From Bacteroidales bacterium (GTDB lineage: Bacteria; Bacteroidota; Bacteroidia; Bacteroidales; UBA932): a stretch of 64,000 nucleotides of DNA. Made by a program: the position numbers and the translations under genes. Positions 18,249-26,452 of this stretch are shown piece after piece. The DNA lies in contig JAFZIN010000030.1 in NCBI GenBank assembly GCA_017554305.1, positions 62,001 through 126,000 of the forward strand, given 5' to 3'. A model generated the notes under the pieces. That model ran no database searches. It was given only the letters and a program-made list of their open reading frames with translations, and was not told where the DNA came from. Every line of letters begins with the position of its first letter. Within the stretch, counting starts at the first letter, position 1.

Positions 18249-19163
18249 CTATCTGATTACCCAGGGCTTTTGCCAATCGTATGAGGCACGCTCAAACGGA
18301 TAGGGCTCGTTGCTTACCAGACGGAACAGCTCTTTGTCTTCCAGGACCTTTCTTAAGTCATACTCCTTGCCGTCTATCTCTATTATTCTGTAGATAAGTC
18401 TGATGCCGTGGCTGTAGTCTGAATAGAAGTTGCCGTGACGGATAAAGAGCGGCTGCTGCGGATGACCATCCGGGTGATGCCAGCCGTAAATAGCCACGTG
18501 CCTTTTAAAATCGGTCTCTTTTTCAAGTCTTGTGGTCAAAACAACATCTTTCTTCTGACCGGAGATAAACTGCCCAAATTTGTACCCTTTTGCCCTCATC
18601 AGAGCACTAATTGCATTGTTGCTATCCTGAAAGCAGAGCGGTTTCATATTTCTGTCACCAACCGGGCGAAACGGAAAAATCTCAATTCTACCCTCAGACG
18701 CTTCTGCAATCTTATCTACAAGAAACGTTGTGGGAAGCGAGCAGTACAGCGAATCTGCAACCCTCTGAGCTGCAAGCGGCCCCATAGGCATTCTCACATA
18801 GTCTTTATTACTCCCGATAGATAAATAGTCCGGCAGAACCCAGAAAGAGACTTTGTGCTTTCTGCTCTTACCATCTTTATCTGACAGTGTGATTCTATAT
18901 GTAATTTTCCTGAACCTCTTTAGAGCGGAAGGCACATTGCCGGAGAGAATCTCTTTGGCGGTCTCTTCTTCCATCTCCCAAAATCCCAAATCCTGAACCT
19001 TCTCAATGAAAGCACTTCCGTCTAATACCTCTGCAGTTGGCTGATGAACAGTGAAATACGGCACATCTAAATACCCGGCCTTCTTGTCAATCTCAGCCTT
19101 TTGTGCAAACGCTCCGCCCGCACAAAACACCACCGCCGCCGCAATAATAAACCACCTTTTCAT
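18249..19163 (-). CDS. Secreted protein of unknown function
   Basis: Protein of 304 residues with a signal peptide (cleavage near GGAFAQ). I do not recognise the family. The C-terminal third contains a conserved-looking histidine-rich segment, YGWHHPDGHPQQPLFIRHG then SDYSHGIRL, that could be a catalytic or metal-binding site; a central part reads FWVLPDYLSIGSNKDYVRMPMGP. It is monocistronic, has its own promoter (19181-19188), and stands convergent to the C25 operon terminator. It is probably an envelope hydrolase or ligand-binding protein, but that is a guess from the signal peptide and the His cluster. Confidence 0.7.
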   Translation of the reverse strand: MKRWFIIAAAVVFCAGGAFAQKAEIDKKAGYLDVPYFTVHQPTAEVLDGSAFIEKVQDLGFWEMEEETAKEILSGNVPSALKRFRKITYRITLSDKDGKSRKHKVSFWVLPDYLSIGSNKDYVRMPMGPLAAQRVADSLYCSLPTTFLVDKIAEASEGRIEIFPFRPVGDRNMKPLCFQDSNNAISALMRAKGYKFGQFISGQKKDVVLTTRLEKETDFKRHVAIYGWHHPDGHPQQPLFIRHGNFYSDYSHGIRLIYRIIEIDGKEYDLRKVLEDKELFRLVSNEPYPFERASYDWQKPWVIR

Positions 19164-19180
19164 AATAGAAATCTTTTGCC

Positions 19181-19188
19181 CAAAGGTA
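19181..19188 (-). promoter_or_regulatory. Promoter -7 box of the secreted unknown gene
   Basis: CAAAGGTA on the plus strand reads TACCTTTG on the coding strand, a perfect TAnnTTTG box 18 bases before the start codon at 19163. It directly follows the terminator of the upstream operon. Confidence 0.75.
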
Positions 19189-19200
19189 ATAAAAAAGGAG

Positions 19201-19229
19201 CGGGTCTCAACGACAATGGTTGAGACCCG
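19201..19229 (-). terminator. Terminator of the tyrS-rbfA-lolE operon
   Basis: Perfect 11-bp inverted repeat CGGGTCTCAAC / GTTGAGACCCG with a seven-base loop; on the minus strand it is followed by CTCC and a T6 run. Confidence 0.9.
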
Positions 19230-19313
19230 ACTTTCTCCGTTTTAAAGTGCAGAGTATATCGACAAAGGGTATACGTGCACTGTTAATGTGATGCAAATGT
19301 AAGAACAATTTTC

Positions 19314-20561
19314 TTATATGCAAAGCTGCTTGATAGATCTGCTTGGGAGGTAGGCCATTATGAAACCGATGGCTGAGACGGAGAGCAGAGTGATTAAAAC
19401 ATCTGAGGCCTTAACGAGTACCGGATAGTGGTCAATAACAAAGTTGCCTGGGAGTGGAACCACGCCGAATGTGCCTTGAATCCAGCAGATTATAAGCCCA
19501 AGAATGATTCCGGGAACAGCACCCGCCATGCAGATTAACCAGCCGTGAAGAAGGAAACTTCTTCTTACTGTTGCCGGGGTGGCGCCCATTGCCTTGTATG
19601 TAGAAATATCTCTCTTCTTGTCAATTATGAGCATTGAAAGTGAGGCAAAGATGTTGACGGAGATTATGACTGTGACAAAAATCAGAATCATATAAACTGC
19701 AAATTTCTCCGCTCTCATCATCTTGTAAACCGTCTCGTTCTGGCGGAACCTGTCCTTTACAACATACTCTTCTCCAAGAATTTGCTGCAGTCTCTTTGTG
19801 AGTTTTTTCTCTTTAACGGTAAGGCTTCTTCCCTGAGGAGAAGCCGGTGAAAGAAAGGCCTCAATCTTGCTGCACTCCGCATCATCCAACTCCATAAGTT
19901 CCTTAGCAACACCCAGAGGAACAAACACAAGGTTGCTCTCTTCATTTTTAGGAAGCACAATGGTTGCGGATGGCAGAATAGTCTCACTCTGAAGAGATTC
20001 CATTGGCATAATCAAAGAGACATCTTCCGTTCTTGACGGCAGATAAATCTCCAGCGGAGTAGAAAATGAGGGCTTAAGCATAAGCGTTGCCGCCAGCATA
20101 TCATCTACAACCGCACGGTTGAGTTCTCCAAACTGAAGGGTAAAATCTCCCTGGTCCGTATTGGATGTAACGCGCGTAATCTCCTGATATGAAACGGGTA
20201 CGCCCTTCATTCTTGCAATGGATTGAATGCCGTCATACTGAACGTAAACGGTCTCCTCTGCAACAGGAAAAACGTATGCGGAATCTGAAAAAGAGGAGAG
20301 CTCCCTCATTGCCTCCACAACTTTGGAGTCTGCAAGATTTACAGTCTTACCCTTAGACGGGGTTATTATGTAATCTGGCGAATAGCTTGTATATGAAGAC
20401 TCTACAAGTGAATCAAATCCGTTATAAACGGAGAGAATTACAATCAGCGCTAAACATCCAATACCTATAGCCACCGCACTTACAATGGATATTATGTTTA
20501 TCACATTGCGGTTACTTTTGGAAAAAAGATAACGGCGGGCTATAAAAGATGGCAAATGCAT
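19314..20561 (-). CDS. LolC/LolE-type ABC transporter permease (lipoprotein release)
   Basis: Inner-membrane permease of 415 residues with the MacB/FtsX architecture: a first membrane helix at residues 20-48 (NVINIISIVSAVAIGIGCLA), a large periplasmic domain, then three helices between about 275 and 410. The start SFIARRYLFSKSNRNVIN is typical of LolC/LolE proteins, which extract mature lipoproteins from the inner membrane with the ATPase LolD. No lolD is in the window. It is the last gene of the tyrS-rbfA operon, nine bases after rbfA. Confidence 0.9.
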   Translation of the reverse strand: MHLPSFIARRYLFSKSNRNVINIISIVSAVAIGIGCLALIVILSVYNGFDSLVESSYTSYSPDYIITPSKGKTVNLADSKVVEAMRELSSFSDSAYVFPVAEETVYVQYDGIQSIARMKGVPVSYQEITRVTSNTDQGDFTLQFGELNRAVVDDMLAATLMLKPSFSTPLEIYLPSRTEDVSLIMPMESLQSETILPSATIVLPKNEESNLVFVPLGVAKELMELDDAECSKIEAFLSPASPQGRSLTVKEKKLTKRLQQILGEEYVVKDRFRQNETVYKMMRAEKFAVYMILIFVTVIISVNIFASLSMLIIDKKRDISTYKAMGATPATVRRSFLLHGWLICMAGAVPGIILGLIICWIQGTFGVVPLPGNFVIDHYPVLVKASDVLITLLSVSAIGFIMAYLPSRSIKQLCI

Positions 20562-20570
20562 AACGCCATA

Positions 20571-20954
20571 TTATTCCTGGGAATCAGACTCTTCAGACTT
20601 GCGCACGGGATCTTTTTTAAGCACGTCATCTATATGCTGTGCATAATCCAGCGTAGTGTCTTCAAAGAAGGAGAGTTCCGGAACAATCCTCAGCTGCTTT
20701 GCCACAATGTGTCCCAAATCTCCGCGGATACTCTTGGATTTTTCCTCCAGAATCTCCATCACCCTCGCCCTCTTTTCAGAAGGGAAAGTGCTTATAAAGA
20801 CCTTAGCGTAAGAGAGATCCGGGCTCATCCTAACCTCGCTTACAGTAACAAGCGCCCCCTCAAACATAGCCATCCCTTTGCCGCGAATAATCTCGGCAAG
20901 ATGCCTCTGAACCTCTCTCTGCACTTTTTGAACTCTTTTGCTAACCTCTTCCAT
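20571..20954 (-). CDS. rbfA: 30S ribosome-binding factor RbfA
   Basis: Small KH-fold protein of 127 residues that assists late maturation of the 30S subunit and 16S rRNA 5' processing. The family text is clear: KRVQKVQREVQRHLAEII at residues 6-23 and VTVSEVRMSPDLSYAKVFIS in the middle. It lies between tyrS (four bases) and the LolC/E permease (nine bases). The C-terminal tail DVLKKDPVRKSEESDSQE is acidic and disordered, as is common. Confidence 0.95.
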   Translation of the reverse strand: MEEVSKRVQKVQREVQRHLAEIIRGKGMAMFEGALVTVSEVRMSPDLSYAKVFISTFPSEKRARVMEILEEKSKSIRGDLGHIVAKQLRIVPELSFFEDTTLDYAQHIDDVLKKDPVRKSEESDSQE

Positions 20955-20957
20955 CTG

Positions 20958-22250
20958 TTATTCAAATTTGAGGATGTAATAATTCTTCTTGCCCTTCTGA
21001 ACAAGCACATATTTTCCGTTTACAAGATGCTCCTCCGAAAGTGTTCCTGCAATATCCGTAAACTTCTCCTTATCTATGCTTAATCCGTTGGACTGTATCA
21101 TCTTACGGCACTCACCCTTTGAAGGGAATACCTGGGTATCAACTGCCAGAAGATCCAAAATGTTTGCAGAGAGTTTATCCTTTGGAAGCGCAAACTGAGG
21201 CACTCCGTCAAAGACCGCAAGGAAAGTCTTCTCATCCAGTTTCTGAAGAGCCTCTCTTGTAGATTTTCCAAAGAGAATGTTGGAAGCGTCCAGAGCCTTC
21301 TCATACTCAGCCTCTCCGTGAACCATAACTGTAATCTCTTTTGCCAGAAGCTTTTGCAACTTTCTCTGACCTGGGTCTTCTCTATGCTCCGCGATAGCTT
21401 CTTCTATAACCTCTCTTGGCAGCATTGTGAATATCTTAATGTAACGCTCTGCGTCAATATCACTTACGTTAAGCCAGAACTGATAGAATGTGTATGGAGA
21501 GGTGTACTCTGCACTCAGCCATACATTACCCTTCTCTGTCTTTCCAAACTTTGTTCCGTCTGCCTTTGTGATGAGCGGGCAGGTAAGAGCAAAGGCCTCT
21601 TTGCCCAGAATACGGCGTATAAGTTCGCTTCCGGTTGTGATGTTTCCCCACTGGTCACTTCCGCCCAGCTGCAGCACGCAGCCCTTGTTCTTATAGAGCC
21701 AGAGGTAGTCATAACCCTGCAGAAGCTGGTAGCTGAACTCTGTAAAGGACATACCCTCACGGGAATCCGTAGCCAGACGCTTCTTAACGGAGTCTTTGGC
21801 CATCATATAGTTAACCGTAATGTGCTTTCCAATATCTCTGATGAAGTTGATGAAAGTGTAATCCTTCATCCAGTCATAGTTGTTCACCAGCTCCGCCTTG
21901 TTTGGAGCATCGCTCTCAAAATCCAGGAAACGGCCCAGCTGCGCCTTAATGCACTCCACGTTGTGACGCAGAGTCTCCTCGTCCAGCAGATTTCTCTCTG
22001 AGGATTTCATTGAGGGGTCTCCAATCATACCCGTAGCGCCGCCTACAAGGGCAAACGGCTTGTGTCCGCACTTCTGGAAGTGTTTAAGTATCATTACGCT
22101 TACCAGGTGTCCAATATGCAGGGAGTCTGCCGTAGGATCTATTCCTACGTATGCGGCCTGAGGGCCTTCCATCAATTTCTCTTCAGTTCCGGGCATAATG
22201 TCCTGGATCATTCCTCTCCATCTGAGTTCTTCTACAAAATTCTTCATCAA
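20958..22250 (-). CDS. tyrS: Tyrosyl-tRNA synthetase
   Basis: Class I aminoacyl-tRNA synthetase, TyrRS of the short bacterial form, 430 residues. It carries HIGH ([10 protein letters not shown], about residue 43), the tyrosine-binding GSDQWGN loop, the KMSKS equivalent KFGKTEKG, and a C-terminal S4-like RNA-binding domain that reaches the end ([19 protein letters not shown]). It is the first gene of a three-gene operon, with a minus-strand promoter at 22274-22281. Confidence 0.97.
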   Translation of the reverse strand: MMKNFVEELRWRGMIQDIMPGTEEKLMEGPQAAYVGIDPTADSLHIGHLVSVMILKHFQKCGHKPFALVGGATGMIGDPSMKSSERNLLDEETLRHNVECIKAQLGRFLDFESDAPNKAELVNNYDWMKDYTFINFIRDIGKHITVNYMMAKDSVKKRLATDSREGMSFTEFSYQLLQGYDYLWLYKNKGCVLQLGGSDQWGNITTGSELIRRILGKEAFALTCPLITKADGTKFGKTEKGNVWLSAEYTSPYTFYQFWLNVSDIDAERYIKIFTMLPREVIEEAIAEHREDPGQRKLQKLLAKEITVMVHGEAEYEKALDASNILFGKSTREALQKLDEKTFLAVFDGVPQFALPKDKLSANILDLLAVDTQVFPSKGECRKMIQSNGLSIDKEKFTDIAGTLSEEHLVNGKYVLVQKGKKNYYILKFE

Positions 22251-22273
22251 ATGATATTTTTCTGTTAACGGGG

Positions 22274-22300
22274 CAAAAGTAGGAAAAATCGCTATCTTTG
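22274..22300. promoter_or_regulatory. Divergent promoters for tyrS (-) and the S37 peptidase (+)
   Basis: CAAAAGTA (22274-22281) reads TACTTTTG on the minus strand, 24 bases before the tyrS start. TATCTTTG (22293-22300) on the plus strand lies 30 bases before the peptidase start. The two -7 boxes are only 11 bases apart and face away from each other, so binding of RNA polymerase to one probably blocks the other. Confidence 0.75.
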
Positions 22301-22329
22301 GAAATAGTTGTAATGAAAGAGCTTTAAGT

Positions 22330-23754
22330 ATGGTATCTAAAAAATTTCTCTTTGCCCTTGCGGCATCTCTTCTTTTGATGGTTTCCGTTAACGGTTACAG
22401 CCAGGAAGATTCTTTGCGTTATCAGGCAGGCCCGCAGTTTGCCGCCTCCAATCCGGATTCTTTGGTTGTGGATGACATTCTGTGGATTAACCGCTATGTT
22501 CTGCCGGACCAAACCTGGGGCAGAATAACGAATATTGAGAGACTTAGGGTTTCACCGGCTCTTACCTCAGTGATTAAGAGCAAGTACCGTTTTTTCATAA
22601 CTCAGCCAATAGACCATAACCATCCGGAACTTGGAACCTTTAAACAGAGAGTTGTTGTTGCCTTTAACAACTTTAAGGGGCCAAATGTTTTAATAACAGA
22701 GGGATACGGGGCGGCATCCGGTTCTAATCCAAGATATGGAGAAGAGATAGCATTCCTTTTGGGCGGAAACATTATTCAGGTAGAACACCGTTACTTTAAC
22801 GAGAGCGTGCCGTTCATGCAGGATGATTCCACTATTACCTGGGAAACCCTGAATTGGGACTATATGACCTCCGAACAGGAGGCGGCAGACCTCCATAACA
22901 TAAGAAGGGCAATGGGCCGTATTTTGAACGGAAAATGGATTGCTACGGGCATAAGCAAGGGAGGACAGAACTGTATGACATATACAATGTTCTACCCTAA
23001 GGATGTGGCAGTTTCCGTTCCGTACGTTGGTCCTGTTGCAAGAGCTGTGGAAGACGGACGTCACGAGCCGTTCCTAAGAGATTCCACCGGAACAAAAGAA
23101 GACCGTGAAATTCTCTTCAACTTCCAGATGGAGGTTCTCAAAAGAAGAGACGTAATGGAGAAGATGCTGGCGGAATGGTCAGAAAAGAACAAGGTTACTT
23201 ACAATATCTCCATTCCGGAAGTGCTGGATTTCTGCGTATTGGAGTTCCCGTTCGCCTTCTGGCAGTGGGGCAGAAAGACAGCAACCGTTCCAAAGACAGA
23301 CAGTTCAGATGAAGATATCTTCAAATTCTTTGTTATGGCTGTAGGGCCTGATTATTTCCAGAGCTGGGATGACAGTTCTCCGTTCTTTGTTCAGGCAGCC
23401 AAGGAGTTGGGATACTACGGCTATGATACCAAGCCGTTCAAAAAGTATATGAAGATTAAATCTTCAAAGGGCTACCTCAGAAAGATCTTCCTTCCTGGCG
23501 GACGCAAGTTCAAGTTTGACAAGAGTTTGTACAACAACATCACAAACTTCATTGCTACAACGGATTCCAAGATTATGTTCATTTACGGAGAGTGGGATCC
23601 ATGGTCTTCCGTAAGGCCAAACAACCCGGGCCATGACAACATAAAATTCTTCATTGCTCCGGGCGGAAGCCACCGTGCAAGAATCTCCAATCTCCCACCT
23701 GAAATGAGAGACGAGGCCATAAAGACCCTTAAGGAGTGGCTGGAAATCAAATAG
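22330..23754 (+). CDS. S37 (PS-10) family secreted aminopeptidase
   Basis: Secreted alpha/beta-hydrolase peptidase of 474 residues; the PS-10 family includes streptomycete tripeptidyl aminopeptidases. A signal peptide (cleavage near NGYSQ) is followed by a mature domain with a clear catalytic triad: nucleophile Ser209 in GISKGG, Asp423 in GEWDPWSS and His448 in PGGSHRARI. It has its own promoter and no co-transcribed neighbour. It probably trims peptides from the N-terminus in the periplasm, in keeping with a peptide-using organism that also encodes the C69 dipeptidase and C25-fold proteins nearby. Confidence 0.88.
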   Translation: MVSKKFLFALAASLLLMVSVNGYSQEDSLRYQAGPQFAASNPDSLVVDDILWINRYVLPDQTWGRITNIERLRVSPALTSVIKSKYRFFITQPIDHNHPELGTFKQRVVVAFNNFKGPNVLITEGYGAASGSNPRYGEEIAFLLGGNIIQVEHRYFNESVPFMQDDSTITWETLNWDYMTSEQEAADLHNIRRAMGRILNGKWIATGISKGGQNCMTYTMFYPKDVAVSVPYVGPVARAVEDGRHEPFLRDSTGTKEDREILFNFQMEVLKRRDVMEKMLAEWSEKNKVTYNISIPEVLDFCVLEFPFAFWQWGRKTATVPKTDSSDEDIFKFFVMAVGPDYFQSWDDSSPFFVQAAKELGYYGYDTKPFKKYMKIKSSKGYLRKIFLPGGRKFKFDKSLYNNITNFIATTDSKIMFIYGEWDPWSSVRPNNPGHDNIKFFIAPGGSHRARISNLPPEMRDEAIKTLKEWLEIK

Positions 23755-23772
23755 CTGTTATTGTTTGTACTC

Positions 23773-23885
23773 TTGCAAAAGCGTTCGGTTTTAACTACAT
23801 TTGTTTCTGCTAAATCCATTGATGTGAGAATCATCACTTCAAATATTGGTCTGATTGATACCCCTTCTTTCACCATGGGGGGGGG
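23773..23885 (+). promoter_or_regulatory. Promoter and poly-G leader of the small-peptide/fimbrillin locus
   Basis: TTGC at 23773-23776 and TACATTTG at 23796-23803, separated by about 19 bases, form a good promoter. Downstream, a run of nine G residues (23877-23885, followed by TAATGG) lies in the 200-base leader before the 48-residue peptide gene. A G-run of this length is prone to slippage. No convincing gene is seen between 23755 and 24015. Confidence 0.6.
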
Positions 23886-24015
23886 TAATGGTTTAGTTAT
23901 TAATCAATTATTTACTGTTATCCGCGTGGCCATTATGGCTTATGCGTGCATAGCTGTGCCGTATCGTGAACTATATTATTAACTAAATAAAAACGTCTTT
24001 TGGTTATTTAAAGCT

Positions 24016-24162
24016 ATGAAAAAACTAAAAAATGAAAATGAAAACCTTGCGCAATATTTAGCGCCTGAGGTATCCGTCTTGGAGATTAAGACGGAGTCTA
24101 TTATTTGTACAAGCAAACCGGATGATATCCCTGGTGATTTAGGTGGCGGTTTCTGGTTGTAA
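24016..24162 (+). CDS. 48-residue peptide of a small family found before surface lipoprotein genes
   Basis: Short gene, ATG to TAA, encoding a 48-residue peptide that begins MKKLKNENEN and has the core YLAPEVSVLEIKTES, then ICTS and a Gly-rich C-terminus (DLGGGFWL). The core Y-x-A-P-x(4)-L-E-x-K-T-E-S is shared with the peptide at 39242-39382, which also precedes a surface-protein operon. There is no signal peptide. It starts 28 bases before the fimbrillin-like lipoprotein gene and is probably co-transcribed with it. Similar tiny genes are common near surface operons of Bacteroidales, but I know of no established function; export, quorum or regulatory roles are all possible. Confidence 0.7.
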   Translation: MKKLKNENENLAQYLAPEVSVLEIKTESIICTSKPDDIPGDLGGGFWL

Positions 24163-24190
24163 TGTTTAACTGTTAAGAATTGAAAAGATT

Positions 24191-25207
24191 ATGAAGAAAT
24201 ATTTTATTCTTGCAGCCATCGCCATCATTGCAATGGCTTGCAGTAAAGAGGATGTAAAGAAGGATAATAGCAAGATGGTAAAAGTAAATCTTTCCGTCTC
24301 TATTAATCCAACTCTTACAAAGTGTAACTTCACTCTTAAGGATGCCGCAAACCCTATTAGCGGAATGACAGTAACTTGGGAAGAGGGTGATAAACTTACT
24401 CTATTCGTTTTCCAGGGAGATAATGCATCTTGGACAAGCAAATATATTTATAAAACAGTAGAGTTGCCTGCGGCAGCGGAAGGACTGACTACTTACGATG
24501 TATCTCCACTCTTTGGAGCTTTGGATTTCAGCGGTTTTGATCCTAGTAAGAATCTCAAGTATTGTGTAGCTCTTGGTAAAGGATCTTGGAATGAGTATTG
24601 GCATCAATTCACCATATATAATGGTCTCCCTTATATTAATTACAGTTCATCAATGATCAATCAGATTAACAATATGGGAATGATTGCAGAAACTGATGTT
24701 AAAGAGATACCATTCCCTGGAGGTAGCACGCTGGATTTAGAAGGAAGCCTTCACTGGGTTACTTCCGTACTGGCCGTGCAGTTCGAGATTGATCCCGCCG
24801 CTGACATAACTTATCCGTCCAGTTCTTATCTCAGAATGGTTTTGGATGGTTCAAAATATGTTGACTGCTACACCCCAATAACAAAAACCTCAGACTTTAG
24901 TTTGACCTTCTTCTGTCCAATTTACTTTGATTCGGAAGCAAAACTCAGCGATGCTGTAGATGCGAATGGGTACAGGTACTTTACCATCCCTGCAGACAAT
25001 ATGACTGTAAATCCAGAACAAAAACTCGGTGGTTCCACTTTACACTTTTCTAAGAAATTGGGAAGTGAGGAAACTAATTATACAACAACCGGTAGCATTA
25101 GTGCCAGCGCTGTCATCCAGGGAGGAAAAGTTTACTGTATGAAGATTCATGTAACAGACTCAGATTCAGACGGAAATCCTGAATTCACAAAAGTGGTAGT
25201 TCCATAA
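24191..25207 (+). CDS. Fimbrillin-like surface lipoprotein
   Basis: Lipoprotein of 338 residues with lipobox AIIAMAC (Cys17) and a beta-rich body. The segment ISGMTVTWEEGDKLTLFVFQG is typical of fimbrillin/Mfa-type proteins of Bacteroidales, in which a strand is later donated between subunits to build type V pili. There is no accessory pilin or anchor gene beside it, so a stand-alone surface lipoprotein is equally possible. It follows the 48-residue peptide gene and is closed by a terminator at 25229. Confidence 0.75.
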   Translation: MKKYFILAAIAIIAMACSKEDVKKDNSKMVKVNLSVSINPTLTKCNFTLKDAANPISGMTVTWEEGDKLTLFVFQGDNASWTSKYIYKTVELPAAAEGLTTYDVSPLFGALDFSGFDPSKNLKYCVALGKGSWNEYWHQFTIYNGLPYINYSSSMINQINNMGMIAETDVKEIPFPGGSTLDLEGSLHWVTSVLAVQFEIDPAADITYPSSSYLRMVLDGSKYVDCYTPITKTSDFSLTFFCPIYFDSEAKLSDAVDANGYRYFTIPADNMTVNPEQKLGGSTLHFSKKLGSEETNYTTTGSISASAVIQGGKVYCMKIHVTDSDSDGNPEFTKVVVP

Positions 25208-25228
25208 CGTTTGCTTTTACAGATAACA

Positions 25229-25272
25229 GAGATTGGGTCTCATCCTTTTAGGGTAAGACCCGCTCTTTTTTT
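25229..25272 (+). terminator. Terminator of the fimbrillin-like gene
   Basis: GGGTCT (25235-25240) pairs with AGACCC (25256-25261), extended by GAG/CTC, followed by a T8 run. Confidence 0.75.
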
Positions 25273-25345
25273 TAGGCAATTGTTGTTTACTGAAATGCAG
25301 CCGGAGCAAAATGTCTTTTCCCTTGATTCTTAGCTCCGTAACCCC

Positions 25346-25405
25346 GCATTTGGATAAAATTTACTCTGTGGCATAAACACCTGAGAGTCAAATGTATCCA
25401 AATGC
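25346..25405. repeat. Perfect 11-bp inverted repeat in the fimbrillin-ispE gap
   Basis: GCATTTGGATA (25346-25356) and TATCCAAATGC (25395-25405) enclose 38 bases. There is no T-run, so it is not a simple terminator. It may be a regulator site or part of a structured transcript; the 25280-25460 region shows no gene. Confidence 0.5.
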
Positions 25406-25469
25406 AACCGTTGTGTGAATTTGTTGTTTACATTCGCGGAAAATTTTGTGGGTGATGACCAAGGGGGCT

Positions 25470-25547
25470 AAAGAAAGAAAGATTCAGTTACCTGAACCTC
25501 TCTCCAACCGGGGATACCCCAGCCCATTTGATTGGTTTACCAATTCA
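25470..25547 (-). ncRNA. Candidate small RNA on the minus strand
   Basis: A textbook promoter (TTTG, 19 bases, TATCTTTG, minus strand, 25551-25581) fires into a stretch with three successive hairpins: ATTGGT-AA-ACCAAT, GGGG-TAT-CCCC, and GGTTCAG-GTAA-CTGAATC with a GNRA-type loop followed by TTTCTTTCTTT, which looks like a terminator (25470-25498). No gene lies within 250 bases in this direction, so the transcript is most likely a small RNA of about 80 bases. A 19-codon reading frame starting MGWGIPGW fits inside it and is an alternative explanation. Confidence 0.55.
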
Positions 25548-25550
25548 CTG

Positions 25551-25581
25551 CAAAGATAAGAACTCTTTTGGGTTCTGCAAA
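25551..25581 (-). promoter_or_regulatory. Promoter of the candidate minus-strand small RNA
   Basis: On the minus strand, TTTG (25578-25581), 19-base spacer, TATCTTTG (25551-25558): full match to the Bacteroidota -33/-7 pattern. It is located past the 3' end of ispE and cannot serve ispE. Confidence 0.75.
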
Positions 25582-25610
25582 TGTTTTCTGTCTTTAAACG
25601 AGCAAACGCG

Positions 25611-26450
25611 TTAGCGGGGGAAGAGGGCGTAGATGGCGGAGCCGCTGCCGGTCATGGAGACGTAGGATGCGCCAACCTCTTTGAGTGAATCTTTAACTTT
25701 CTGCAGTTGAGGGAACTCCTTGAATACAGGAGCTTCAAAGTCATTTACCATTGCACCGTCCCATTCTGTAACGGGCCTTGTAATAAGCTCCGTAACAGGG
25801 GTGTACGGCAGTGTCTTATCCCTCTTTGGAACAATGGAGTAGGCGTGGCCGGTGGAGACAAAACAGTCACTTGAGAAGACTATCTCCACACGGTAATTCT
25901 TTACAAGATTTTCAACCGCACTTACAACGCTCTTTCCAAAGCGCTCATCCAAAGGCGTTAACACCTCTCCTCTTCCTGTAACCAGCATTGGTTTGTTCTC
26001 CACAAAGAAAGGGCAGTCGCTGCCCAGCTGAGCGGCAAACTCCAACATTTTTTCTTTGGAGATATTGAGATTGCAGAGCGCATCTATTGCCTTAAGAGTG
26101 CAGACTCCGTCACTGCTTCCGCCGCCAAGTCCCGCACCAACGGGGAGGTGTTTTTCCAGTGAGATTGTCATTGGCGGAAGGGTGTAAACTGCAGCTAAAA
26201 GTTTATATGCTTTAACGCAGATATTGTCCTCCGGATTACCCGGATATTCCAGTCCGCTCTCTAACATCTCAACACCGCCATTTTTCTCTTTTCCAAGGGA
26301 AACCGTAAGTCTGTCGGGAGTAAGAGAACTATTATTGGGGCCAACCGGAAAGAAGATGCTCTCCAGGTCATGAAAGCCGTCTGCCCTCTTTTGAAATACA
26401 TAGAGGCCTATATTGATTTTTGCGGTTGGATATAGGGTAATCTGATTCAT
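25611..26450 (-). CDS. ispE: 4-diphosphocytidyl-2-C-methyl-D-erythritol kinase
   Basis: GHMP-family kinase of the non-mevalonate isoprenoid pathway; it phosphorylates the 2-hydroxyl of CDP-methylerythritol. The 279 residues carry KINIGLYVFQKRADGFHDLE at the N-terminus (substrate region), the ATP loop PVGAGLGGGSSDG at about residue 107, and MTGSGSAIYALF near the end. Length and motifs are normal. It starts two bases after the C69 dipeptidase gene stop, so the two are co-transcribed. Confidence 0.96.
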   Translation of the reverse strand: MNQITLYPTAKINIGLYVFQKRADGFHDLESIFFPVGPNNSSLTPDRLTVSLGKEKNGGVEMLESGLEYPGNPEDNICVKAYKLLAAVYTLPPMTISLEKHLPVGAGLGGGSSDGVCTLKAIDALCNLNISKEKMLEFAAQLGSDCPFFVENKPMLVTGRGEVLTPLDERFGKSVVSAVENLVKNYRVEIVFSSDCFVSTGHAYSIVPKRDKTLPYTPVTELITRPVTEWDGAMVNDFEAPVFKEFPQLQKVKDSLKEVGASYVSMTGSGSAIYALFPR

Positions 26451-26452
26451 TT

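Noticed and set aside
18249-19163. Assignment of the secreted protein to a named hydrolase family
   Set aside because: The His-rich segment alone is not enough; left as unknown.
23761-23982. 73-residue frame before the small peptide gene
   Set aside because: Starts at TTG before the likely promoter start point, runs through the G9 tract, and shows no family features.
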